Below are positions 11,501-17,339 of a DNA stretch of 19,651 nucleotides, piece by piece. The translations under genes and the position numbers were made by a program. Each line of letters begins with the position of its first letter. Position 1 is the first letter of the stretch. The notes under the pieces were generated by a model, which was given only the letters and a program-made list of their open reading frames with translations, searched no databases and was not told where the DNA came from. Source of the stretch: Lysobacterales bacterium (lineage in GTDB: Bacteria > Pseudomonadota > Gammaproteobacteria > Xanthomonadales > Xanthomonadaceae); assembly GCA_020442545.1 (NCBI GenBank), contig JAGRJX010000037.1, positions 1 through 19,651 on the forward strand, given 5' to 3'.

Positions 11501-14500
11501 CGGCGCGGATGCCCTGCCCGGCCTCGTCGAAGTCGACCACCACCAGCAGATTGTCGATGTGCACGTTCTGCGCACGCACGGTGATCACGGCCACGCCGCC
11601 AGCGCCATCGTCATCCGGCGCACGGAGTGTGGTGACTGGATCCATGCCGCTGTCGTCGTTACCAGCGCCCTGCAGCGTCAGCTGCTTGTCGACAACGATG
11701 CGCTCCGGATAGACGTTCGGACCCAGCACCAGCGTATGACCGTCCTGCGTCAGCGGATCGTCAATCGCGGCCTGCAGCGAGCAGTAGCCAAGGCCGGTGG
11801 TGGAATTGAACACGCTGTTCTCGATCAACACGCCGCTGCCATCAACCACATCACGGCTCATCGCTTCGACGCTGCCGCTATAACTGTTGCTGCCGATGGC
11901 GACGCAGGTGAGCTGCGTGTTGTCGCGGCCAAAGAAATCGTCGGGGAGATCACTCTGATCACCGTCGAACGCAGCCTGGTTCTCGCCACCGATTCCCGGA
12001 TCCGCACCAACAACATGCGCTGCATACGGCGTATGCCCAGCCTGCCGCTGGATACCCACATCGTTCTGCAGCAGGGTGTTGTTGAACACCGTGTGCTTGA
12101 CGCCGCCCAGCACGATGCCGAAGCCGGTGCTGGAACTGGTGCCATTGTTCTGCTGGTAGCCGCCAACGGTGTTGTTGCGCACCACTACGCCACTGGGCAC
12201 GTCCACGTTGTTGGCATCGGCCACGCTGCGGCGCATCACCGCGATACCGGCGAGGTCGCGCACTTCGGCGGGACGCCATTGCACGATGCCAGGATCAAAC
12301 GGATCGACATCGAGCACACCGTCGAAGTTCGCATCCGGCGTGCTGGTGAGATAGATGTCGTTGCCTTCGACCACGATGCTGCCGTCGCCACTGTCGAGGC
12401 CGCTACCATTCGGCAGCTTGACCTCGATACCGAAGCGACCGGCATTCAGGATGAAGTTGTTGGCAATCAGGTTGGCGCCGTTGAACGGTGCGCCGCTGCC
12501 GCCGGTGAGGCCAACCACGCCAATGGCGTTGTCCGGGCTGCGCTCGATGCGGTTGCCGGTAATCTGCACGCCCGATGCCGTGCCGTCCTGCAGCTCGATG
12601 CCGCAGCAGCCGGCAAGGTCATGCACGTAGTTGCCGTCGAACACGATATTGGTCTTGAAGCCGTTCCAGATCAGCAGTCCACGCGGACCGGCGTCGGTGA
12701 CTTCATTGTCGATGAACTGCATGTTGTCCACCGGCCCATTGAAGAAGACACCAGCGCGTGGATCGAGCGGTGCGCCACCGGGCGCCTGGTCGGCACGGCA
12801 GCCGTCCAGCAGGTTGCGCTCCAGCATGGTGCCGCTGTTGCCGAACAGGCCCTGTACACAGTTGTGGCGCACATTGCCGAGGCCGAGATCCTGCAAAACG
12901 GTGCCGGTGACGCCGTCGTCGATCCAGATCAGCGGCTGCGCGGCATTGCTGCCGTCGATGAACGACACCGGCTCGCGGGTCCACGGATTCATGTCGCTTT
13001 CTGCCGTCGCGTTGCCGCGCACGGTGAGGTTGTTCACCGCGATGTGCAGGTCGCTTTCCAGATAGGTATCGGCGCCCAGCACCACCTCGTCGCCGTCGTT
13101 GGCGGCGGCCAGGGCAGCGGCCACGGTGGGATAGCTGCCCACGGCGATCAACGCCTTGGGACCGACGACAGCACCCTTGCCAGCGCTCAATGGCGCGGCA
13201 TCATCGCGATACAGCACGACCGGCTGCACCACGCGGTGCGCCACGTTGCCGGAATCGCTCGGCAGGTTGCCGGCATCGCCGGAATAGTGGGCGCTGAACT
13301 GATGCTGGCCCACGGTCAACACGCCGGCATCCACGACGCAGCTGCCCAGCGTCGCGTCCACTGCCGTGCAACCGGCCAGATCGCCATCGATATGGCTGCT
13401 GATGGTCACCGTGCCGGTAGGCATGTCGCCGGAAACGCTGAAGTTCACCGTCACCGACTGGCCGACGTAGCTCTGGCCGGGGTTGACGGAGCTCAGCAAC
13501 GTTGTAGATGGAACCTGGGCTATTTCGAAAGTAGCCACAACCTCACAATCCGCGACAACGGCCCCGGTTGTGTATGAGCTACCCGACAACGAACCATCAC
13601 AGCCACTGATACTTTGCAGTGCATAGCCTGGATTTGCGGCCACTGTGAAACTGATGTCCTGACCTTCTACCACCGACTGCGGAGTAGATGGCGTCAATGA
13701 GCCACCTGCCCCCGCATTTGGCGTCACCGTAAATACTGCTCTCACCGTATGGCTGACAGGGCCCGATGAACTTCCGCCATAGCTCCCGCTGCCGTTGTAA
13801 CGTGCAACGAGGCTGTGCGATCCGGCGACGAGTGCGGAAGTGCTGAGCGAGGCAACGCCAGCACCATCAAGCGCAGCGGAACCCAGCTCGGCCAAACCGT
13901 CGAAAAATGTCACGGTCCCAGTTGGGGTGCTACCGCCACCCGCCACCGTTGCAGACAAGGTAATGAGCTCCCCTGCGTCCGACGGGCTCGGAGAAATCAA
14001 CAGCGATGTCGTACTAGCAGGCAGTCCGCTCTGGGATGTGAGCGTGATGTCGTTTCCGTCACCTCCGACATAGCTGAAGACGAACTGATAGCCGTTGAGG
14101 GTGACGATCCCACCTTCCAGCAGTTGAGCATTTCCAGCATCACGTAACGTAGCGCTGACGGCATCCGCTCCGTCGTTGTCGATCAGCACGAACTCATCGC
14201 CCAATGCCGGAACGAAGCCCGGGCCGGCTGTGAGGTTGAGCCGGGCATTGCCCAGCGCCACCGAACCGGTCACTGCGATCTGGTCATGGCCGGTGCCGGC
14301 TCCGGCACCGTTTAGATCCAAGTAGAGGTACGAAACGCTACCTCCGTTGTTCAACGTCACGCTACCGGTGTTGAGGATGCCGGTGCCTGACGATCCATTG
14401 CTACCCGGTCGCACATAAAAACCGTACCCACTGCTGAGATTGCTCAATGCACCTATCGTGCCGTTACCGAGGATGGAGCCAGAACCCCATGTCCCATCGG

Positions 14501-16967
14501 TCACTTGCGCGGATTGCAATGCGCCTCCGTCCAAGGTCACCGTACTGAAGACAACGACAGTGCCGCTGTAGCTGCTGACGCCGGAAAACCTCGGGTTCGA
14601 ACCCACCCCGGCTGCTCCCAACGTGATGGAACCACTACCACTCAGCGCACCGTTCAGCCGCGGGAAGCCGGTGATCGTGATGGCGTTGGTTTGCACATCG
14701 ATCGGCAAGTTGATGATGTTACTGCTGGGCGAAGCAATGCTCTGCGTCAATACAATGCCATTGCCGTTCAGCGTGTAACCCGATCCGTTCAACGCCAGCC
14801 CGGCCAGCGATGTCCCCGGAGTCAGGTCGTTGCTGTTGCTCTTGTTGGCAGCATCGCCCGGGAAAATCAGCACTTCACCCGCTTGCGGCACACCCGACGG
14901 GTTCCAGTTACCCGTATCCGACCAGTTGGCGTTGTTTGCGCCCGTCCATACACGAGCAGTGTCCAGTGAGGTCAGCGACAGATCATTGCCATCACCACCC
15001 TGGTAGTCCAGCTCGAAGCGCACACCATTGAGGTAAATGATGTCGCCATCATTCAAGGGGGTGCCGTATAGATCCCGCAACGCGGCACTGATGGGGTCCA
15101 CTCCATCATTGCTGATCAAAACATATTCATCACCCAACGCCGGTACGAAGCCCGGTCCGGCTGTGAGGTTGAGCCGGGCATTGCCCAGCGCCACCGAACC
15201 GGTCACCGCGATCTGGTCATGGCCGGTGCCGGCCACGGCACCGTTCAGATCAAAGTAGAGACGAGAAGAACCGCCTCCGTTGTTCAGCGTCATGCTGCCG
15301 GTGTTGAGGATGCCTGTGCCTGACGATCCATTGCTACCCGGTTGCACATAAAAACCGTGCCCACTGAGATTGCTCAATGCACCTATCGTGCCGTTACCGA
15401 GGATGGAGCCAAACCCCCCTGCCCCATTGGTCACTGGCGCGGATGGCAATGCGCCTCCGTCCAAGGTCACCGTACTGAAGATAGCGACAGTGCCGCTGTA
15501 ACTACTGACACCGGCAAACCTCGGGTTCGAACCCACCCCGGCTGCTCCCAACGTGATGGAACCACTACCACTCAGCGCACCGTTCAGCCGCGGGGAGCCG
15601 GTGATCGTGATGGCGTTGGTCTGCACATCAATCGGCAGGTTGATGATGCTGCTGCTGGGCGAAGCAATGCTCTGCGTCAATACAATGCCATTGCCGTTCA
15701 GCGTGTAACCCGATCCGTTCAACGCCAGTCCGGCCAACGATGTCCCCGGAGCCAAGTCGTTGCTGTTGGTCTTGTTGGCAGCATCGACCGGGAAGATCAG
15801 CACTTCACCCGCTTGTGGCACACCCGACGGGTTCCAGTTGCCCGTATCCGACCAGTTGGCGTTGTTTGCGCCGGTCCATACGCGAGCAGTGTCCAGTGAG
15901 GTCAGCGACAGGTCATTGCCATCACCACCCTGGTAGTCCAGTTCGAAGCGCACGCCATTTAGGTAAATGATGTCGCCATCATTCAAGGGTGTACCGGATA
16001 CACCCCGCAACGCGGCACTGATGGGGTCCACTCCATCATTGCTGATCAGAACATATTCATCGCCCAGCGTCGGCACGAAGCCCGATCCGACTGCAAGATT
16101 GAGCTGGGCACTGCCGAGCGTCACCGAACCGGTCACCGCGATCTGGTCATATCCCGTGCCGGCCGCGACACCGTTCAGATCGAAGTAGAGGTACGAGGAG
16201 CTACCCCCGTTGTTCAATGTCAGGTTGCCGGTGTTGAGGATGCCTGTGCCTGACGATCCATTGCTACCCGGAAACACCAAAAAGGAACTACCGCTCAGAT
16301 TGCTGAGCGCACCGATCGTGCCGTTGCCGTAGATGTAGCCAACACTGATCAGTGTCCCGTTGGTCACTGATGCGGACGGCAAAGCGCCTCCGTCTAAGGT
16401 CATCGAATAGTAGCCGAGGCTGATCGTTCCGCCGTAGCTACTAACGCCAGCAAAACTCGGGTTCGAAGTCTGCCCGACTGTCCCCAGCGTGATCGAACCA
16501 CTGCCACTCAGCGCACCGTTCAGCCGCGGAGAGCCAGTGATCGTGACGGCGTTGGTCTGCACATCAATCGGCAGGTTGATGATGTTGGTACTGCTCGGCG
16601 AAGCAATGCTCTGCGTCAATACAATGCCATTGCCGTTCAGCGTGTAACCCGATCCGTTCAACGCCAGCCCGGCCAGCGATGTCCCCGGAGCCAGGTCGTT
16701 GCTGTTGGTCTTGTTGGAGGCAGTACCGGGAAACGCCAAGGTATCGCCGCTGCCCGGAACGCCTATTGGATTCCAGTTGCTCGGTTCCGACCATTGATCG
16801 CTGGATGCCCCGGTCCAGGTGTAAGTCACCGCTTTTGAGATGCCGGAGTAGCCCATGCCCCATACCAGCATCGCCAGCATCGAGAACAGCAGCCCGAGCC
16901 TGCGTGGCTGGCCCTGCGACAGCAGGCGATCACCGACGGTGTTGTTCAGCGGATGGGCGATAGACAT
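2217..16967 (-). CDS. Giant exported mosaic beta-helix/Ig-like/MBG repeat protein, 4,916 aa
   Basis: This is an uninterrupted 14.75-kb frame. The start at 16967 is chosen for its AAGGA 8 nt upstream and the signal peptide that follows (RR at 22-23, hydrophobic 24-40, likely cleavage near ISKA|V at 46/47). Modules by approximate residue: three ~310-aa beta-rich repeats 51-980; Big_3_5-like Ig 985-1075; InlB-like/Flg_new_2 repeat 1075-1148; Ig 1151-1246; right-handed beta-helix segments starting near 1280, 1727, 2331, 2856 and 3285, with Ig-like spacers at 2215-2313 and 2751-2840; Big_1-like 3612-3715; three 'NGPVAGVE' repeats 3718-4158; five MBG-type repeats 4160-4541; Big_1-like 4542-4643; DUF11 4644-4775; IFKDGFE near 4784; unknown domain 4795-4916. 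It is presumably a surface or extracellular adhesin-like or carbohydrate-contacting protein; no catalytic site was recognised. No autotransporter barrel, TPS domain, LPxTG, PEP-CTERM or RTX array is visible. An alternative in-frame start lies at 17177. Confidence 0.93.
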   Translation of the reverse strand: MSIAHPLNNTVGDRLLSQGQPRRLGLLFSMLAMLVWGMGYSGISKAVTYTWTGASSDQWSEPSNWNPIGVPGSGDTLAFPGTASNKTNSNDLAPGTSLAGLALNGSGYTLNGNGIVLTQSIASPSSTNIINLPIDVQTNAVTITGSPRLNGALSGSGSITLGTVGQTSNPSFAGVSSYGGTISLGYYSMTLDGGALPSASVTNGTLISVGYIYGNGTIGALSNLSGSSFLVFPGSNGSSGTGILNTGNLTLNNGGSSSYLYFDLNGVAAGTGYDQIAVTGSVTLGSAQLNLAVGSGFVPTLGDEYVLISNDGVDPISAALRGVSGTPLNDGDIIYLNGVRFELDYQGGDGNDLSLTSLDTARVWTGANNANWSDTGNWNPSGVPQAGEVLIFPVDAANKTNSNDLAPGTSLAGLALNGSGYTLNGNGIVLTQSIASPSSSIINLPIDVQTNAITITGSPRLNGALSGSGSITLGAAGVGSNPRFAGVSSYSGTVAIFSTVTLDGGALPSAPVTNGAGGFGSILGNGTIGALSNLSGHGFYVQPGSNGSSGTGILNTGSMTLNNGGGSSRLYFDLNGAVAGTGHDQIAVTGSVALGNARLNLTAGPGFVPALGDEYVLISNDGVDPISAALRDLYGTPLNDGDIIYLNGVRFELDYQGGDGNDLSLTSLDTARVWTGANNANWSDTGNWNPSGVPQAGEVLIFPGDAANKSNSNDLTPGTSLAGLALNGSGYTLNGNGIVLTQSIASPSSNIINLPIDVQTNAITITGFPRLNGALSGSGSITLGAAGVGSNPRFSGVSSYSGTVVVFSTVTLDGGALQSAQVTDGTWGSGSILGNGTIGALSNLSSGYGFYVRPGSNGSSGTGILNTGSVTLNNGGSVSYLYLDLNGAGAGTGHDQIAVTGSVALGNARLNLTAGPGFVPALGDEFVLIDNDGADAVSATLRDAGNAQLLEGGIVTLNGYQFVFSYVGGDGNDITLTSQSGLPASTTSLLISPSPSDAGELITLSATVAGGGSTPTGTVTFFDGLAELGSAALDGAGVASLSTSALVAGSHSLVARYNGSGSYGGSSSGPVSHTVRAVFTVTPNAGAGGSLTPSTPQSVVEGQDISFTVAANPGYALQSISGCDGSLSGSSYTTGAVVADCEVVATFEIAQVPSTTLLSSVNPGQSYVGQSVTVNFSVSGDMPTGTVTISSHIDGDLAGCTAVDATLGSCVVDAGVLTVGQHQFSAHYSGDAGNLPSDSGNVAHRVVQPVVLYRDDAAPLSAGKGAVVGPKALIAVGSYPTVAAALAAANDGDEVVLGADTYLESDLHIAVNNLTVRGNATAESDMNPWTREPVSFIDGSNAAQPLIWIDDGVTGTVLQDLGLGNVRHNCVQGLFGNSGTMLERNLLDGCRADQAPGGAPLDPRAGVFFNGPVDNMQFIDNEVTDAGPRGLLIWNGFKTNIVFDGNYVHDLAGCCGIELQDGTASGVQITGNRIERSPDNAIGVVGLTGGSGAPFNGANLIANNFILNAGRFGIEVKLPNGSGLDSGDGSIVVEGNDIYLTSTPDANFDGVLDVDPFDPGIVQWRPAEVRDLAGIAVMRRSVADANNVDVPSGVVVRNNTVGGYQQNNGTSSSTGFGIVLGGVKHTVFNNTLLQNDVGIQRQAGHTPYAAHVVGADPGIGGENQAAFDGDQSDLPDDFFGRDNTQLTCVAIGSNSYSGSVEAMSRDVVDGSGVLIENSVFNSTTGLGYCSLQAAIDDPLTQDGHTLVLGPNVYPERIVVDKQLTLQGAGNDDSGMDPVTTLRAPDDDGAGGVAVITVRAQNVHIDNLLVVVDFDEAGQGIRAESSTSPAFSSDGLDISSVRLRGTASGDCNPAAPTHNCATGYGFRNAIQINPHATGTYQPGPVAFDATVSNSVIESAAVQHRFRAGIDARNVGLLAQGNDIVSINHDVYVIAHPAGRMVTIGGTGAGEGNSFHGFGVAYYDPSAGAGDAGILNNQFVADSNLPGNQTPMLWGDFSAVRLIHNAVGQDVSVSGNTFSGYERGVLIQNFPGVMLNSNQFTPLSGSSTFQHVRLSNKELFSGTAPAPIAGSLTLNADGNTFNGSGGTAIYLLNDNARLSPDADHYGGITVSNSIFDGALGHYFELSPLSCADSNSGCEPLSSVYNNTATMTGTPVAPFGGDVHAATGNTFGGVAPSAMTYAQYQDTQTRTYHNDPNAPETPAAPGTMGIVNYGFASNLIPTTTTVVSTSPNPSAIGAPVTVTVNVVNDLNAVPAGSIAVTAADSAGCTIANYPVVNSCIIAGFSAGGVKSVNAAFTPSDTTNQASNGSASHTVTFDPGTTVPIDPAPMPTPTDNDYTRIDNAIQAAGPGVIIELSGEFNWTEPNANASWELGSDGMPGTDDDWSSKLPAGVGNVTLRASAPGNAGIQGSEGNATGDFAAFIYSGSMNQNWTFENLTVRGFDIAFAMFGSGPEGLNGTQYLNNRIEIGPDSGDDYANYGIYSGFGEQQTVAGNEILIDIGGTDGDPMGDNSRAVAMQIGDSCNVDCFDGLLISSNTVTVSGTPGATPPRVIGIWENAGDVNSSVHIEDNTFTGSGDLGPGVENNGQTALIASTQSNGAKQSAVTGNSISGAAFGLRSQLPVYGHYVGSDAPLLIEGNTFLDNGTALRLHAAYPNAGQYTLRANRIFGNVTGLFAERADDLPLPGAPGYGGDELPSIIDADDNWWGCNAGPSDADCDPVVIESEGVPADDPATVTLSTWLQLRASANPVVNPTPIDRAIAVDLVSSVDGTTIASAFPDNTGIGLTTSKAAFNPPAPFVTSSGAFSTSLQGLNSGMALMQATLDNQSIDFYAMVDGQVTVNDNVDSGETLPANATCGAPDFSSIQAAIDAVPAGTEILVCAGTYIEGDTVAGSNLVINKAVTLQGAQAGTDARNRTDAGAAIILPKVNNPTLSYAGSDDLPVIDIQVSNVTLDGFVIDGDNTAINTGTAPMGAADPDVDSGIWATRDNIDIRNNVVRNLVYAGIEGHEYPAATPAGQGNTIQQNWIYNIDAPSEWGIGVVVLWNYYANISDNLIEDVRIGIQTNYYFKLAPIPADAVISGNEIHASTTGIYHNYFTNPSSPFTLDNNQIYANDNPAQTGIWVGLVVQGLYDDSTAVVTNNVIDGTALAASLTRETAGYRANLITTTNAASVDIVGGSVSNVDYGVLVTDGAYYAGGMDDVEFRDVAFTNATWAFYVEDTALAGSEVTDFVPQVTVGTGNTFAGVTYQGALAGPQATIAYAPGASMLTPVLVRAANAGHRAGLPDSDGNVRSVNNAEINDGVAFVASGGTVQVEAGTFDQTVAVNKDISLLGPNAGIPGGGTRVAEAIINPTSGGTVLTFSAAGATVDGVTISHSAAAGHGVTLSGATADNLSFINNRVVNIMAGSGISAEPGADCTADGFLITNNLFNSIGGGGAANGRGVRLGNGHCNVTIDGNVFDTMLYAINANGGNGTVQDLIITDNVITNTTGTALVLTNNTRTLVQRNSLTSVAGGLFISDKMTDFNASCNVFAASGRGVSDFDFFGGTPNSNVRIFHNAISGGTADINNALAQGLIVGSNWYDGAVPTTTNSGGTLLVADPLAVDPTNGGAFDVGVCGDNTATQLVLHAPSGDGQSTDLNQPFANPLRARVQDALGGAVMGESVTFDAPPSGASALLTPTTGTPQNSDYNGVVQATAIANGFAGTYDVTATHSSNPVDFTLTNEALQQVQFDLNGPVAGVEVGDEVAYTGFIGNDNSNVTENVYIHLEVSATVASLDPADIAFCVVDPMMPANCIPMAWTDNGSTLSLDFTDTSGFPITAPYSFLHNFRAVFGEAGVYTTNAQVIGATSGTVYASDMLSTEVVAQHAGITLDINGPVAGVEKDVPTAYSATLSNTAAAVADNVWVEFVLTRTGGIAANDVLVEYYDSVSGMYQSITLDDTTPGQLTGHFGPTGGFPLASGFSETTDLRVTYYAAPDTFTVAATVIDASGDTDGVSTYAADNLSTDVVLADPDVSLEYEGPFATPESVALIGATVGAPVYYRSRLENHGIDDVADSVYAPFSLTADYPLIATDVSVLWWPANSTCGSSAPVSAMSLSLTTDGSGGLEGMVGAPSFTLNGGEVLEVCYEVVFAHVGEYSTAAEIADAGANTDGYTTYAATNLSTLVGAGDATIALSNLGPITYDGNPHAATATVTASTSGDPLTVTVDITYDGSTTVPTDAGSYAVLAEVNDPDWEGSASGTLVIDPAAATVSFSDLSQVYDGMVKAATLTWTPSTLTGTNVAYSPVTSPVDVGSYTVTASLNNPNYVLSGTTTATLDITAAATGLVVAGGSFTFDGAAHGATVTNPNGEAYTLIYSGSGYGPSAQAPINAGSYTATLSGTDPNYSGGPFVANFDITPATVNVTLGSLSQAYDGNAKPVSVATMPAGVAVDVTYDGNAAAPSDAGSYAVLVTSADPNYALGTVTPSNPATLVIAKATAVINFTQLNFVASGGPQAAQYTVAPTGMGIACTETYTPPGDSTVPVNPGSYQVDVACSGPNHEGSASATMNIASAPAATLEIVGASSFSGIAGAALPSQGPTVRVRDGNSDPVQGVSIQFSITAGNGSLTTAVIATDSSGEAEVGTWTLDADSSASNGLQASVVGRADIAAVAFTATGAEQADLSIDKTSDTTAMRSGDGVDYLITVENAGPSNATSADVLDALPAGLDAGSATWICIGGGGSSCSLANGSGNVDVEVSIPAGGSVTVLLSATADFTGGSSIDNTAMVDLTSGDDPNSANDLSTWSIGALPPLDPAIFKDGFEGDPRPAGEGKSAMVSLGSLPVALSNGAMPETLLTVPSANGEGRVSVRGFRIDGQLWLRLDGRDAEGKSVRSDWIQVDAASSAMFGWQAKASSTGFVIGTEVDAVMIRVDGAYAPRVIQGTAGLSIH
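3345..4490 (-). repeat. Five tandem MBG-type repeats in the giant protein
   Basis: Residues about 4160-4541 contain five copies of a ~75-residue unit. Each has an opening like 'SNLGPITYDGNPHAAT' or 'GSLSQAYDGNAKPVS', a central 'VDITYDGSTTVPTDAGSYAV'-like strand and a closing 'GTLVIDPA'-like strand. This YDG...(A/D)GSY pattern is that of MBG domains found in bacterial surface proteins. The fifth copy (from NFTQLNFVASGG) is the most diverged and has lost the YDG opening. These modules usually act as stalks in long exported proteins. Confidence 0.8.
4497..5816 (-). repeat. Three tandem ~140-aa 'NGPVAGVE' repeats in the giant protein
   Basis: Three consecutive modules start at about residues 3718 (FDLNGPVAGVEVGDEVAYT), 3858 (LDINGPVAGVEKDVPTAYS) and 4004 (LEYEGPFATPESVALIG). 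Each ends with an 'AGVYTTNAQV' or 'VGEYSTAAEI' strand and then a 'YASDMLST', 'YAADNLST' or 'YAATNLST' block. The layout resembles DUF11-like Ig folds, but I cannot place it in a named family. The first two copies are closest; the third has lost the NGPVAGVE core. Confidence 0.7.
6160..13180 (-). other. Beta-helix region: about five right-handed parallel beta-helix segments
   Basis: Five helix-opening cap motifs are visible: SYPTVAAALAAANDGDEVVL (near 13133), SLQAAIDDP...LVLGPNVYPE (near 11788), RIDNAIQAAGPGVIIELSG (near 9970), SIQAAIDAVPAGTEILVCAG (near 8400) and VAFVASGGTVQVEAGTFDQ (near 7090). Each precedes many short Asn-rich coils (such as SVHIEDNTFTGSG and LIEGNTFLDNG), typical of PbH1-type coils in pectate-lyase-like solenoids. 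One module ends in DNWWGCNAGP near 8870, a closing motif common in such helices. Ig-like domains interrupt the array at about 10030-10330 and 8450-8715. Catalytic residues of polysaccharide lyases are not evident. Confidence 0.8.
14030..16817 (-). repeat. Three tandem ~930-bp in-frame repeats (R1-R3)
   Basis: R1 runs from 16817 to 15879 (313 codons), R2 from 15878 to 14949 (310 codons) and R3 from 14948 to about 14030. Each opens with a WTGA..(Q/N)W strand and NW(N)P.GVP, holds an identical LNGSGYTLNGNGIVLTQ block and closes with GGDGND(L/I)(S/T)LTS. R2 and R3 are nearly identical at DNA level over long stretches (for example 15136-15260 against 14199-14320). They resemble autotransporter-associated beta-strand repeats but carry no barrel. 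The GGDGND motif occurs once per repeat and is not an RTX array. Confidence 0.92.
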
Positions 16968-16974
16968 GACAGCA

Positions 16975-16981
16975 TTCCTTG
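16975..16981 (-). promoter_or_regulatory. Ribosome binding site that sets the giant gene's start
   Basis: On the minus strand the sequence before the ATG at 16967 reads CGCAAGGAATGCTGTC, placing AAGGA about 8 nt upstream. This supports the 4,916-residue form, whose signal peptide begins shortly after. A competing start at 17177 (preceded by AGGGGA, 5-nt spacing) would add 70 residues and read through the terminator hairpin. Confidence 0.7.
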
Positions 16982-17029
16982 CGGAAACAGTTTGTACGGG
17001 AAGGCCATGGCCGGAATGGCGACGACCTG

Positions 17030-17061
17030 AAACGAAAAACGCCGCGCAATGGCGCAGCGTT
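17030..17061 (-). terminator. Intrinsic terminator inside the giant gene's 5' leader
   Basis: On the minus strand AACGCTGCGC (17061-17052) pairs with GCGCGGCGTT (17047-17038) across a 4-nt CATT loop. This gives a 10-bp stem with one G-T pair, followed directly by TTTCGTTT, so the stem end and tail read TTTTTCGTTT. It is the best-formed intrinsic terminator in the window, and it lies 63 bp before the preferred start of the giant gene, on the same strand. It could end the DUF819 transcript or attenuate the giant gene. Confidence 0.7.
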
Positions 17062-17324
17062 GAACGGAAGAATGTGAGGGCGGCTGCAATCACCGCCATG
17101 ACGACGCTTTCGCCGTTAATGGCGGAGGCTTGGCCATCGACGCCGGTCAGGCGCCCTGTGTGTGGCTTGCTTGGCATTGCAGTCCCCTGTGACTGACGGG
17201 CTTCCGGTGGCGAGCCGATCACGATGTGTCGCGATCAACGCGCTGCCTGCTCCGTGGTCGACTTCGCCCCCGCGAAAATCGACTCCCGAGGTGAAGCTAC
17301 ACCGAACCCGTGACGGAGTTCAAG

Positions 17325-17339
17325 CTTTGTGACACAAAG
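17325..17339. promoter_or_regulatory. Operator-like palindrome CTTTGTG-A-CACAAAG
   Basis: A perfect 7-1-7 palindrome lies in an AT-rich patch of otherwise GC-rich DNA, 358 bp upstream of the giant gene's start. A GTAACTT direct repeat overlaps it (17337-17343 and 17355-17361 on the opposite strand, 18 bp apart). It does not match the CRP/Clp pattern (TGTGA-N6-TCACA) or the FNR pattern. A repressor or activator site is plausible; the regulator is unknown. Confidence 0.45.

Noticed and set aside
11559..13577. Long plus-strand open frame (672 codons) antisense to the giant gene
   Set aside because: It lies opposite a well-supported coding frame; the product is His/Arg/Val-rich with no recognisable domain and no good ribosome site. 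Such frames are expected opposite GC-rich coding sequence.
14030..16830. RTX (GGxGxDxU) calcium-binding array
   Set aside because: GGDGND occurs once per ~310-residue repeat, not in tandem nonapeptides, so a type I secretion signal is not supported.
17030..17180. Cyclic-di-GMP (GEMM) riboswitch in the giant gene's leader
   Set aside because: CACAGGG and AAGCCTCCG fragments recall the motif, but the diagnostic GCAAACC and GACGCAAAGC elements and the GAAA tetraloop arrangement are missing.
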